From assembly GCA_030765245.1 (NCBI GenBank), contig JAVCCX010000122.1, positions 1 through 6,100 of the forward strand: a stretch of 6,100 nucleotides of DNA, in the 5' to 3' direction. A model generated the notes under the pieces. It worked only from the letters and a program-made list of their open reading frames with translations. It had not been told where the DNA came from and did not search any database. The translations under genes and the position numbers were made by a program. Shown here piece by piece: positions 1 through 5,639 of this stretch (its first letter is position 1; every line of letters starts with the position of its first letter). The DNA comes from Candidatus Zophobacter franzmannii. Its GTDB lineage: Bacteria; Cloacimonadota; Cloacimonadia; Cloacimonadales; JAFGVF01.

Positions 1-2
1 CT

Positions 3-212
3 CTGATTAGTGCTATTATTGGTCACTCGGAAGTAGATTTCTGGGTCCAACTAACGCACTCGGGAGTAGGCAAATCTCTTGAATGGAGTTTCAATACTGC
101 AGAGATAAAAGCGGAGCTGGGAGATATCCCACTTACCTATCCTGATGTTATCCAATATATTGACGAAAATATTAATGATGGAATAAAAAAAACAGAGATG
201 GAGGAGAACTAA
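3..212 (+). CDS. ATP-binding (HATPase_c-type) protein of hydrogenase operon, C-terminal end
   Basis: This is the last 69 codons of a gene that starts before the window, read in the frame that ends in TAA at 210-212. The visible tail contains a stretch like DVDFWVQLTH, then FNTAEIKAELGDIPLTYPDV and a glutamate-rich end. From memory, this matches the C-terminus of the small GHKL/HATPase-fold proteins encoded beside NuoE- and NuoF-like genes in clostridial and related [FeFe]-hydrogenase operons, whose tails read like 'dTreik-eLgdvPLn-PeVl-fI-e-i-eG'. The ATP-binding motifs themselves (N, G1 and G2 boxes) would lie upstream and cannot be checked here. Its cellular role is not established; a regulatory or assembly role for the neighbouring complex is inference. 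The ribosome binding site of the next gene lies inside its last codons, so the two are co-transcribed. The family call rests on this tail and on the neighbours. Confidence 0.72.
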   Translation: MISAIIGHSEVDFWVQLTHSGVGKSLEWSFNTAEIKAELGDIPLTYPDVIQYIDENINDGIKKTEMEEN

Positions 213-213
213 G

Positions 214-579
214 ATGAAAACCTTAGCCGAACTCAGAAAGATCCGGGAACAAGCCCAAGCTGACATGAAGCTCAGAGCTTCCGGTAGCAGGGTAAAGGTT
301 ATCGTCGGAATGGGGACTTCAGGAATCGCTATGGGCGCTCGTGAAGTTATGAAAACCTTTCTGGACGAAATCAGCAAACGCGGTTTAAAAGATGTTATTG
401 TAACTCAAACCGGAGAAAAAGGACTCTCATCAGTAGAGCCTGTTGTTGACATTGTGGAAGAGGGAAAAGATACCGTTACTTACGGCAATATGTCCCCAGA
501 CAAAGTACGCCAGGTTGTTGTTGAACATATCGTTAACGGCAATATTGCTGCTGACCATGTTGTATCAACTAAGAAATAG
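214..579 (+). CDS. HndB-like thioredoxin-fold (2Fe-2S ferredoxin-type) protein lacking all cysteines
   Basis: A 121-residue protein of the small HndB / 'NuoE2' group. In the usual form these have a thioredoxin-like fold holding a [2Fe-2S] cluster and belong to NAD(P)H-linked hydrogenase complexes in the cytoplasm. The family frame is clear: KVIVGMGTSGIAMGAREVM (28-46), then RGLKDVIVTQTGEKGLSSVEP (56-76), then VTYGNMSPDKVRQVVVEHIVNG (88-109). In cluster-binding relatives the corresponding segments read roughly GTCGIAAGA and TGC-GLC-xEP; here those positions are Ser, Glu and Ser, and there is no cysteine anywhere. The fold is therefore probably kept but the cluster lost, pointing to a structural or docking role (inference). 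A good Shine-Dalgarno (GGAGGAG, 200-206) sits 7 nt before the ATG. The next gene begins 8 nt after the stop, indicating stoichiometric co-expression with the flavoprotein. Family membership is fairly sure; function is not. Confidence 0.85.
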   Translation: MKTLAELRKIREQAQADMKLRASGSRVKVIVGMGTSGIAMGAREVMKTFLDEISKRGLKDVIVTQTGEKGLSSVEPVVDIVEEGKDTVTYGNMSPDKVRQVVVEHIVNGNIAADHVVSTKK

Positions 580-587
580 GGGGCAAA

Positions 588-2444
588 ATGTCTTTAAGAA
601 GAATTGATCTGCTCATCTGTTGTGGCTCCGGCTGTGTTTCTGCCGGTTCCTTAAAGATTAAGGCTAGGTTCTTAGAGTTACTCAAAGAACATGACCTTAA
701 ATCAGAAGTAAATATTATTGAAACAGGTTGTATGGGTCCTTGTGACTACGGTCCTGTGATGATGGTTTATCCTGAAGGTGTTTTCTATAAACATGTTACT
801 GTTGAAGATGTTCAAGAGATTGTTGAAGAACATTTCTTGAAAGGTCGTCCGGTAAAACGTCTTATGATGCAAGACGCTGATCAGCAGGTTATTGTTGACC
901 AAAACGAAATACCTTTCTATAAAAAACAGGTGAAAGTAGCCCTTAAGAATTGTGGGTACCTTGATCCTGAAAGCATCGAAGAGTACATTGCTGTAGATGG
1001 TTATGAAGCTATCGGCAAAGTACTGACTGAGATGACACCTGAGACTCTTATTGCTGAAATGAAAACGGCCGGACTCAGAGGTCGTGGTGGAGCTGGTTTC
1101 CCAACTTGGTTGAAATGGCAGTTTGCCCTCAGAAATGAAGCAGACCAGAAGTATGTTGTTTGTAACGCTGATGAAGGAGATCCTGGTGCCTTTATGGACC
1201 GTTCCCTTCTTGAAGGAGATCCACACAGAATACTTGAGGGTATGATGATTGCAGCATATGCAATTGGAGCTACTGAAGGCTATTTCTACATCCGTGCTGA
1301 ATATCCATTGGCAATAAAACGAATCAAGAAAGCAATTAAAGACGCTAGAGAGATGGGTCTCATTGGTGAGAATATCTTTGATACCGGCTTCAATTTTGAT
1401 GCTGAAGTTCGCTCAGGTGCAGGTGCTTTCGTTTGTGGCGAAGAGACTGCTCTTATTCATTCACTCGAAGGTAAGAGAGGACAACCTACTCCTAAGCCAC
1501 CATTTCCTGCGGAACGCGGATTATGGGACAAGCCAACTATCGTTAACAATGTTGAGTCGCTTGGTAACATGCCAACTATCATCCTTAAGGGTGCAGAATG
1601 GTTTGCTTCCATGGGAACAGAAGAATCCAAGGGGACAAAAGTTTTCGCACTTACCGGTGATGTGAAGCATACCGGACTTGTAGAAGTTCCGATGGGTATC
1701 ACTATCCGTGAGCTTATATTCGGTGTAGGTGGCGGAATTGTTGATGGTAAGAAGTTCAAAGCTGTTCAACTTGGTGGACCTTCCGGTGGTTGCTTAACAG
1801 AAGAACATCTTGATGTTCCTATCACCTATGAATCACTGAAAGAGAAGGGCGCAATGATGGGCTCCGGTGGTGTAATCGTGATGAATGAAGAGAAGTGTAT
1901 GGTCGATGTGGCTAAATACTTCCTTGATTTCTCAGTCGATGAATCATGCGGAAAATGCTCTCCATGCCGTCTCGGTCTTAAAAAGATGTATGAGATAATG
2001 GAAAGAATCACTGATGGTGAAGGACGCGAAGGCGATATCGAAGAGCTTCAGAGACTTGGAGAGATGATTCAAAAACTCTCACTCTGTGGACTCGGTCAGG
2101 CTGCTCCTAATCCGGTACTCAGTACTATTCGTTATTTCCGTAATGAATATGATAATCATATCAAGCATAAGAGTTGTGCTGCTAAAGTTTGTAAACCACT
2201 CATGCACTTTGATATCGATAAAGATAAGTGTATTGGTTGCTCACTTTGCTCACGCAAATGCCCAACTACTTGTATTCCCGGAAACAGAGAAGATAAGTAT
2301 GAAATCACACAGATTGATTGTATCAAATGTGGCAATTGCCTCGATGTATGTCCTGTTGGCGCTGTAAGCAAGAACCCTGGCATCCATATTGATGTGATTA
2401 AGCATAACGAAGCTATGGCTCTAATCGAAGAAGATTACGAATAG
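588..2444 (+). CDS. hndC: HndC/HydB/NuoF-like flavoprotein subunit of hydrogenase or electron-bifurcating complex
   Basis: A 618-residue iron-sulfur flavoprotein that, in its family, oxidises or reduces NAD(P)(H) at FMN and passes electrons to partner subunits such as an [FeFe]-hydrogenase. Domains in order: a thioredoxin-like [2Fe-2S] domain (1-90) with Cys11/Cys16 and Cys48/Cys52; the FMN/NADH Rossmann-like core with GLRGRGGAGFPTWLKW (162-177), NADEGDPGAFMDRSLLEGDPH (193-213) and GAGAFVCGEETALI (277-290); an SLBB-like segment (about 350-410); the N3-type [4Fe-4S] site with Cys454, Cys457, Cys460 and Cys500; a Cys530/Cys535 pair; and a C-terminal ferredoxin domain with two CxxCxxCxxxCP sets (548/551/554/558 and 578/581/584/588). 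All expected ligands are present, so it looks functional. The length is typical of HydB/HndC and longer than respiratory NuoF, and both the N- and C-terminal extensions separate it from complex I. The start ATG follows AGGGGG by a few bases. It is the last gene of the operon, ahead of a strong terminator. Confidence 0.95.
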   Translation: MSLRRIDLLICCGSGCVSAGSLKIKARFLELLKEHDLKSEVNIIETGCMGPCDYGPVMMVYPEGVFYKHVTVEDVQEIVEEHFLKGRPVKRLMMQDADQQVIVDQNEIPFYKKQVKVALKNCGYLDPESIEEYIAVDGYEAIGKVLTEMTPETLIAEMKTAGLRGRGGAGFPTWLKWQFALRNEADQKYVVCNADEGDPGAFMDRSLLEGDPHRILEGMMIAAYAIGATEGYFYIRAEYPLAIKRIKKAIKDAREMGLIGENIFDTGFNFDAEVRSGAGAFVCGEETALIHSLEGKRGQPTPKPPFPAERGLWDKPTIVNNVESLGNMPTIILKGAEWFASMGTEESKGTKVFALTGDVKHTGLVEVPMGITIRELIFGVGGGIVDGKKFKAVQLGGPSGGCLTEEHLDVPITYESLKEKGAMMGSGGVIVMNEEKCMVDVAKYFLDFSVDESCGKCSPCRLGLKKMYEIMERITDGEGREGDIEELQRLGEMIQKLSLCGLGQAAPNPVLSTIRYFRNEYDNHIKHKSCAAKVCKPLMHFDIDKDKCIGCSLCSRKCPTTCIPGNREDKYEITQIDCIKCGNCLDVCPVGAVSKNPGIHIDVIKHNEAMALIEEDYE

Positions 2445-2465
2445 AGTAAGTATAGACCAAATTAG

Positions 2466-2494
2466 AAAGGCGGGAGTTTCGCTCCCGCCTTTTT
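2466..2494 (+). terminator. Intrinsic terminator after the hndC-like gene
   Basis: A perfect 8-bp GC-rich stem (GGCGGGAG at 2469-2476 pairing with CTCCCGCC at 2482-2489) has a 5-nt TTTCG loop, is extended by an A3/T3 stretch and runs into a T tract at 2490-2494. It begins 21 nt after the stop codon. This is a textbook rho-independent terminator, and it closes the electron-transfer operon with no catalytic subunit gene following. Confidence 0.93.
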
Positions 2495-2551
2495 CTATTT
2501 GCAAGCTAGTGACTGTGTTTGATGGACTTAAAAAAGAGGGCTAGAAATTAG

Positions 2552-2579
2552 TTGACTCAAAATAACTATCAACTATGAA
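2552..2579 (+). promoter_or_regulatory. Possible sigma70-type promoter for tRNA-Sec
   Basis: TTGACT (2552-2557, five of six bases matching the -35 consensus) is followed after 16 nt by TATGAA (2574-2579, four of six matching the -10 consensus). A start 6-8 nt downstream would fall at about 2585-2587, almost exactly at the mature 5' end of the tRNA, leaving little or no leader. It lies between the upstream terminator and the tRNA, where a promoter is required. The assignment is from pattern only. Confidence 0.4.
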
Positions 2580-2584
2580 GGATA

Positions 2585-2681
2585 GCAGAGAGGATGAATC
2601 TGGTGGTTCACCCGGTCTTCAAAACCGGTATCCGGCGCTTAACCCCGTCGATGGCAGGTTCGATCCCTGCCCTCTCTGCCA
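2585..2681 (+). tRNA. selC: Selenocysteine tRNA (anticodon TCA)
   Basis: This RNA is charged with serine by SerRS, converted to Sec by SelA and delivered to UGA codons by SelB. The fold can be drawn directly. The D stem has 6 bp (2595-2600 with 2605-2610, one G-U pair) with only a 4-nt TGGT loop. The anticodon stem CCGGT/ACCGG (2612-2616 with 2624-2628) encloses loop CTTCAAA with TCA at 2619-2621. A long variable arm (2633-2637 with 2646-2650) follows. The T arm is GCAGG/CCTGC around TTCGATC. The long D stem, tiny D loop, long variable arm and CTTCAAA loop are hallmarks of bacterial tRNA-Sec. The ends are uncertain. Reading G2678 as discriminator with encoded CCA (2679-2681) gives a 7-bp acceptor stem starting at 2587, not the usual 8; two further pairs (2585-2679, 2586-2678) would extend it. 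No selA or selB is in the window. Confidence 0.93.
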
Positions 2682-2694
2682 AAAAGTGAGGATT

Positions 2695-3768
2695 ATGAAA
2701 AAGAGATTACTAACTATTCTACTGATACTTGTCGTTTTTGCAACAGGAATTTTTATTCTTACATATAGAACTACTAGTCCCAGTAAAGAGAAAGAGAAGT
2801 TGTTTATTGTTGCTGATTCCTTGAAGTTTAAAAATTCTAATTATAGAAGTAAGCTCAATCTATTATCTCAGTTAGTAAACTCCCTCTATCTAAGTAGAGA
2901 GTATTCCTATGATAGGATTGCCCCTCAAAACTATTATGTCGGTGACAGAGATTTATACAAGAATGTAAATGATGGTCTCGCCTCAGTATTCTATACTGGT
3001 GATATACCTGTTGGCGATAACCTTATCAGAGATGTTGTTCTTCTTGAACAAATAGATGAGTATTTGCAGAAAGTCTATGTTGGTGATCCATGCATAGAGT
3101 CTGTGTTCTATTATGATAACAGTGATTTCTATCGCTATTATCCATATATTGAATATAAGAAAGAATATCGGAAGAACAATTTCAGAGAGACTACCCAGTA
3201 TGCGTATATCATGGAAAATGTATCAAAATACGGTACTACTTGGATAAATACACCATATGTATCTCCATATACCGGTAAATGGATTATCTCTGTGGCTAAA
3301 CCGGTCATACAAACGACCACTTTGTTAGGGTTCTGTATGATAAACATATCAGTTGAGAGGCTGAATGAATATATCGATAGTGTTGATGATACAATTTTTA
3401 TTCTTAATCCTGAGGGTTTATGCCTACATCCGGACTTCAAAATGAAAGAGAGCAATGAACAATCTCCCTGGATTACAGGAGAAGCAATTTCAGACACTCT
3501 TACAGTTTATGATTACAGTATTGCCAAATCAAGAGGATCTGCTTTCAAGACTTTAGCTGATAAAATTCTCAAACAAAGAGATTTCTTCTATAGTCAGAAG
3601 ATTTATAATAATGATTATCTGGTGATCACACACGAAATGCCTTCTATGAATATATTTCTATACACTCTTTTACATGATGATGGAAGTGTTGCAAAAGTTA
3701 AAAGACTTAGAAGAAGGATAATCAAAGCGAAACTGCGCAGGCAGAAGGAGGGTGGTGACTTAGACTAG
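2695..3768 (+). CDS. Membrane-anchored extracytoplasmic sensor-like protein (dCache-like), no output domain
   Basis: A 357-residue protein with an N-terminal signal anchor (basic MKKR, hydrophobic residues about 5-23), an alpha-helical linker (about 30-70), and a region resembling a double-Cache ligand-binding domain (about 70-325). The best support is TTWINTPYVSPYTGKWIISV (181-200) followed by AKPV and LLGFCMINISVERL, like the 'W--PY-d--tg--v-s---Pv---g---Gvv--di' pattern of dCache sensors. Such domains sense small molecules outside the membrane in chemoreceptors, kinases and cyclases. Here there is no second membrane segment and no kinase, GGDEF, HAMP or chemoreceptor signalling region; the protein ends in a short basic tail (RLRRRIIKAKLRR, 337-349). 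ATG 2695 is chosen because GAGG (2688-2691) precedes it by 3 nt; a start at 2575 would run through the tRNA and is rejected. The gene begins 13 nt after the tRNA CCA with no terminator between. Function unknown; the domain call is moderate. Confidence 0.78.
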   Translation: MKKRLLTILLILVVFATGIFILTYRTTSPSKEKEKLFIVADSLKFKNSNYRSKLNLLSQLVNSLYLSREYSYDRIAPQNYYVGDRDLYKNVNDGLASVFYTGDIPVGDNLIRDVVLLEQIDEYLQKVYVGDPCIESVFYYDNSDFYRYYPYIEYKKEYRKNNFRETTQYAYIMENVSKYGTTWINTPYVSPYTGKWIISVAKPVIQTTTLLGFCMINISVERLNEYIDSVDDTIFILNPEGLCLHPDFKMKESNEQSPWITGEAISDTLTVYDYSIAKSRGSAFKTLADKILKQRDFFYSQKIYNNDYLVITHEMPSMNIFLYTLLHDDGSVAKVKRLRRRIIKAKLRRQKEGGDLD

Positions 3769-3793
3769 GTCTTAACTCTAACAGCGGTTATCC

Positions 3794-4330
3794 TTATTTA
3801 ACTAGTTTAGAAATCTCCCTGAATTTTGGATGTTCAGATGTATGAAGGATTTCAAAGAGAGCCATCTCATAGCTAACCATTTGTACGCCCATATCTCGTA
3901 ATCTCTTAATAGCAATCTTCTTGTCTTCCTCTTTTCTGGAAGCAACAGCATTCACAACATAAAAGACTTCATAGTCATTCATCAAGGCATCCAATGCCGA
4001 CTGCATTAGGCAAACATGACTTTCTATACCATAGAGTACGATATTATTGATCCCCAAGGAGTTGATATAATTAGAGATGTCATCATCAAAGATGGTGAAA
4101 GTTCTCTTCTCAAAGCGCTTTGCTGACTCAGGGATATAGATATTTTCACTGGTATTACCCAATCCTTCAGGATACTGTTCAGTTATAAGTAAGGGAATCT
4201 CTAATATTTCAGCAGCCTTATTCAATATTGATGAAGCTTCTTTCACTTTATTAATCTCAGGAATGAACTGTTCAAAGGCTTCTTGGATATCTATCATTAC
4301 AAAGAGTGTATTTTCATTCGTCAATTTCAT
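3794..4330 (-). CDS. Isochorismatase-family hydrolase, ISOC1/2-like
   Basis: A 178-residue cytoplasmic cysteine hydrolase of the isochorismatase/nicotinamidase-like superfamily. The expected catalytic triad is visible: Asp14 in VMIDIQEAF, Lys75 in FEKRTF, and Cys107 in LYGIESHVCLMQSALD, plus the family's ITEQYPEGLGNT loop (49-60). The C-terminal FEILHTSEHPKFREISKLVK (159-178) closely follows the end of the ISOC1/ISOC2 subgroup as I remember it ('-HP-FKEIQKLIK'), so it is closer to that uncharacterised subgroup than to true isochorismatase or PncA. The substrate is unknown. The gene is 9 nt downstream of rsmI; its Shine-Dalgarno (AGGAGA) overlaps the rsmI stop codon TAG, so the two are co-transcribed and probably translationally coupled. 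It converges with the sensor gene, leaving 25 bp between their stop codons and no clear terminator. Full length for the family. Confidence 0.9.
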   Translation of the reverse strand: MKLTNENTLFVMIDIQEAFEQFIPEINKVKEASSILNKAAEILEIPLLITEQYPEGLGNTSENIYIPESAKRFEKRTFTIFDDDISNYINSLGINNIVLYGIESHVCLMQSALDALMNDYEVFYVVNAVASRKEEDKKIAIKRLRDMGVQMVSYEMALFEILHTSEHPKFREISKLVK

Positions 4331-4339
4331 TATTGTCTC

Positions 4340-5170
4340 CTACGCTTTCTTTAGTTTGGTATATATGTCATAAACAATATTCTTGCGAAGCTTCAAGGCA
4401 CTCACTGTTTCCGTAACAGCATCTTTGCCACTTAAACCTTCACTTAAAAGTTTAATCAACATCTGCTCTGCATCCAAACTATTTGCTTGTTTTTGGACAA
4501 ATCCTTCGATTATCAGGACGAACTCACCTTTCCGGTTCATAGTATCATCCTTCATCAATGATTCAAGTGTTCCGCGATAGAAGGTCTCATGGAACTTACT
4601 AATCTCTTTTGCCAAAACAGCCTTGCGGTTCCCTAGGTGATTCAAGAAGAATTCAAGCTCTGAAGATATGTTATGAGGAGAAATATAGAAGATAAGAGTT
4701 TCACTATTCTCTTTTATATTTTCCATGATAGCAGTCTTGTCTTTGAGTTTTTCAGGTAGAAAGCCATGGAAACTGAACTTGCTCGGACATAGACCTGAGG
4801 CGACTAACGCAGGGACAAATGCCGTTGCTCCCGGTAGGCAAATAACTTCAAAGTCATTTGCAATAACTTCTTTCACTAATAACTCACCCGGGTCAGAAAT
4901 AACAGGAGTTCCTGCGTCACTGATAAGGGCAATAGAGTCACCCTTCTTCAATCTCTCGATTATCTCACTGCATCTCTTTCGCTCATTATGCTTATGATAA
5001 CTCTGCATTGGAGTTCTGATCTCATAATGTTTAAGAAGGAAGCCACTAGTGCGAGTGTCTTCTGCCAGGATAAGAGTAACATCTTTTAGAGTCTGGATTG
5101 CTCGGAATGTCATATCCTGTAGATTGCCAATAGGAGTGGGTACAAGGTATAGAATTGCTTTTGTATTCAT
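4340..5170 (-). CDS. rsmI: 16S rRNA (cytidine(1402)-2'-O)-methyltransferase RsmI
   Basis: A 276-residue SAM-dependent methyltransferase that 2'-O-methylates C1402 in the decoding centre of 16S rRNA; together with RsmH it makes m4Cm1402. Hallmark motifs are present in order: YLVPTPIGNLQDMTFRA (8-24), LAEDTRTSGFLLKHY (35-49), ALISDAGTPVISDPG (81-95), LPGATAFVPALVASGL (112-127), FHGFLP (134-139), EISKFHETFYRGTL (189-202), GEFVLIIEG (215-223), and a C-terminal RsmI-type helix-turn-helix (about 246-273). The length is normal. The PGATAF segment replaces the more common PGPSA but keeps the glycine turn. The start fits the usual family N-terminus. The only Shine-Dalgarno-like stretch (GAGGG) lies about 12 nt upstream, inside the 3' arm of the terminator of the preceding gene, so initiation may be weak or regulated. 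Operon partner: the ISOC-like hydrolase just downstream. Confidence 0.97.
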   Translation of the reverse strand: MNTKAILYLVPTPIGNLQDMTFRAIQTLKDVTLILAEDTRTSGFLLKHYEIRTPMQSYHKHNERKRCSEIIERLKKGDSIALISDAGTPVISDPGELLVKEVIANDFEVICLPGATAFVPALVASGLCPSKFSFHGFLPEKLKDKTAIMENIKENSETLIFYISPHNISSELEFFLNHLGNRKAVLAKEISKFHETFYRGTLESLMKDDTMNRKGEFVLIIEGFVQKQANSLDAEQMLIKLLSEGLSGKDAVTETVSALKLRKNIVYDIYTKLKKA

Positions 5171-5173
5171 ATG

Positions 5174-5198
5174 TAAAAAAAGCCCTCTTTCGAGGGCT
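5174..5198 (-). terminator. Intrinsic terminator after the pilin-like gene, abutting rsmI
   Basis: Read on the minus strand, AGCCCTC (5198-5192) pairs perfectly with GAGGGCT (5187-5181) around a 4-nt GAAA loop, and a run of seven T follows (5181-5175). It lies 11 nt after the TAA of the pilin-like gene. The T run ends just 4 nt before the rsmI start codon, so no room is left for a separate rsmI promoter between the two; rsmI must rely on read-through or a promoter inside the upstream gene. Confidence 0.87.
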
Positions 5199-5209
5199 AA
5201 ATAGTTAAT

Positions 5210-5629
5210 TTATGGTAACCAGGATTTCTCGATGATCTTCTTTGAATCGTTCATCACCCGATAAGGACCGGTTGGGAGGTAAAATAAGATATCGATACCT
5301 TTTTTCCGAAATTCCTCGGTTGTTGTTGCAACGATGGTAGTATCAGTAAGTGAATAAACAAAGTTGGTTGATTCAAGCTTAAGATTAAGCTGAGAGATAT
5401 CAAAAGCAAAGTCACCTTCACCAAGTTCAGGATCATTTTTAAAAGCAATATCAGCCTTTGTAATCACATCAATCTTCTGAATAGCTTCCTGCATATTCGC
5501 CTTGTAAACTTTAGCTTCCTTCATTGGAACCCAAATCACGAATACAAGCCCTACAAGCATCACAATCATAAGCAGTTCAACTAAGGAAAACTTATCAGTT
5601 CTCTTCTGCCCAATATCGGTTTCTGGCAT
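5210..5629 (-). CDS. Pilin-like (type II/IV pseudopilin-like) single-span membrane protein
   Basis: A 139-residue protein with a short charged N-terminus (MPETDIGQKRTDK) followed by FSLVELLMIVMLVGLVFVIW, which matches the conserved pilin/pseudopilin helix including the glutamate at position 5 after the would-be cleavage site. Next comes an amphipathic continuation (MKEAKVYKANMQEAIQKIDVITKADIAF) as in GspG/PilA-like proteins, then a small soluble domain with no cysteines. Pilins of this class are cleaved and N-methylated by prepilin peptidase and assemble into pili or type II secretion pseudopili. The residue before Phe is Lys (Lys13) instead of the normally required Gly, so processing is doubtful. 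Two adjacent ATGs are possible; I chose the second because GGAGG (5638-5634) lies 4 nt from it but only 1 nt from the first at 5632. No pilus or secretion genes are nearby. It could also be a non-pilin membrane protein that happens to resemble one. Confidence 0.75.
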   Translation of the reverse strand: MPETDIGQKRTDKFSLVELLMIVMLVGLVFVIWVPMKEAKVYKANMQEAIQKIDVITKADIAFKNDPELGEGDFAFDISQLNLKLESTNFVYSLTDTTIVATTTEEFRKKGIDILFYLPTGPYRVMNDSKKIIEKSWLP

Positions 5630-5632
5630 CAT

Positions 5633-5638
5633 TCCTCC
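5633..5638 (-). promoter_or_regulatory. Ribosome binding site deciding the pilin-like start
   Basis: GGAGGA on the minus strand directly abuts a double ATG (5632-5630 and 5629-5627). The spacing is 1 nt to the first and 4 nt to the second ATG, favouring initiation at the second. Both spacings are short, so mixed initiation is possible. Confidence 0.7.
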
Positions 5639-5639
5639 A

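Noticed and set aside
702..1226. A 174-codon open frame on the minus strand
   Set aside because: It lies entirely within the well-supported HndC-like gene, lacks family motifs and is best explained as a chance antisense frame. The other frames overlapping that gene are the same.
2575..2694. Upstream extension of the sensor-like gene from ATG 2575
   Set aside because: These 40 codons are the translated tRNA-Sec sequence; there is no ribosome binding site before 2575, and the signal anchor begins at ATG 2695 with GAGG in front.
3757..3790. Possible terminator between the convergent sensor and hydrolase genes
   Set aside because: Only 4-bp stems (AGAC/GTCT and TAAC/GTTA) can be drawn and no T tract follows on either strand.
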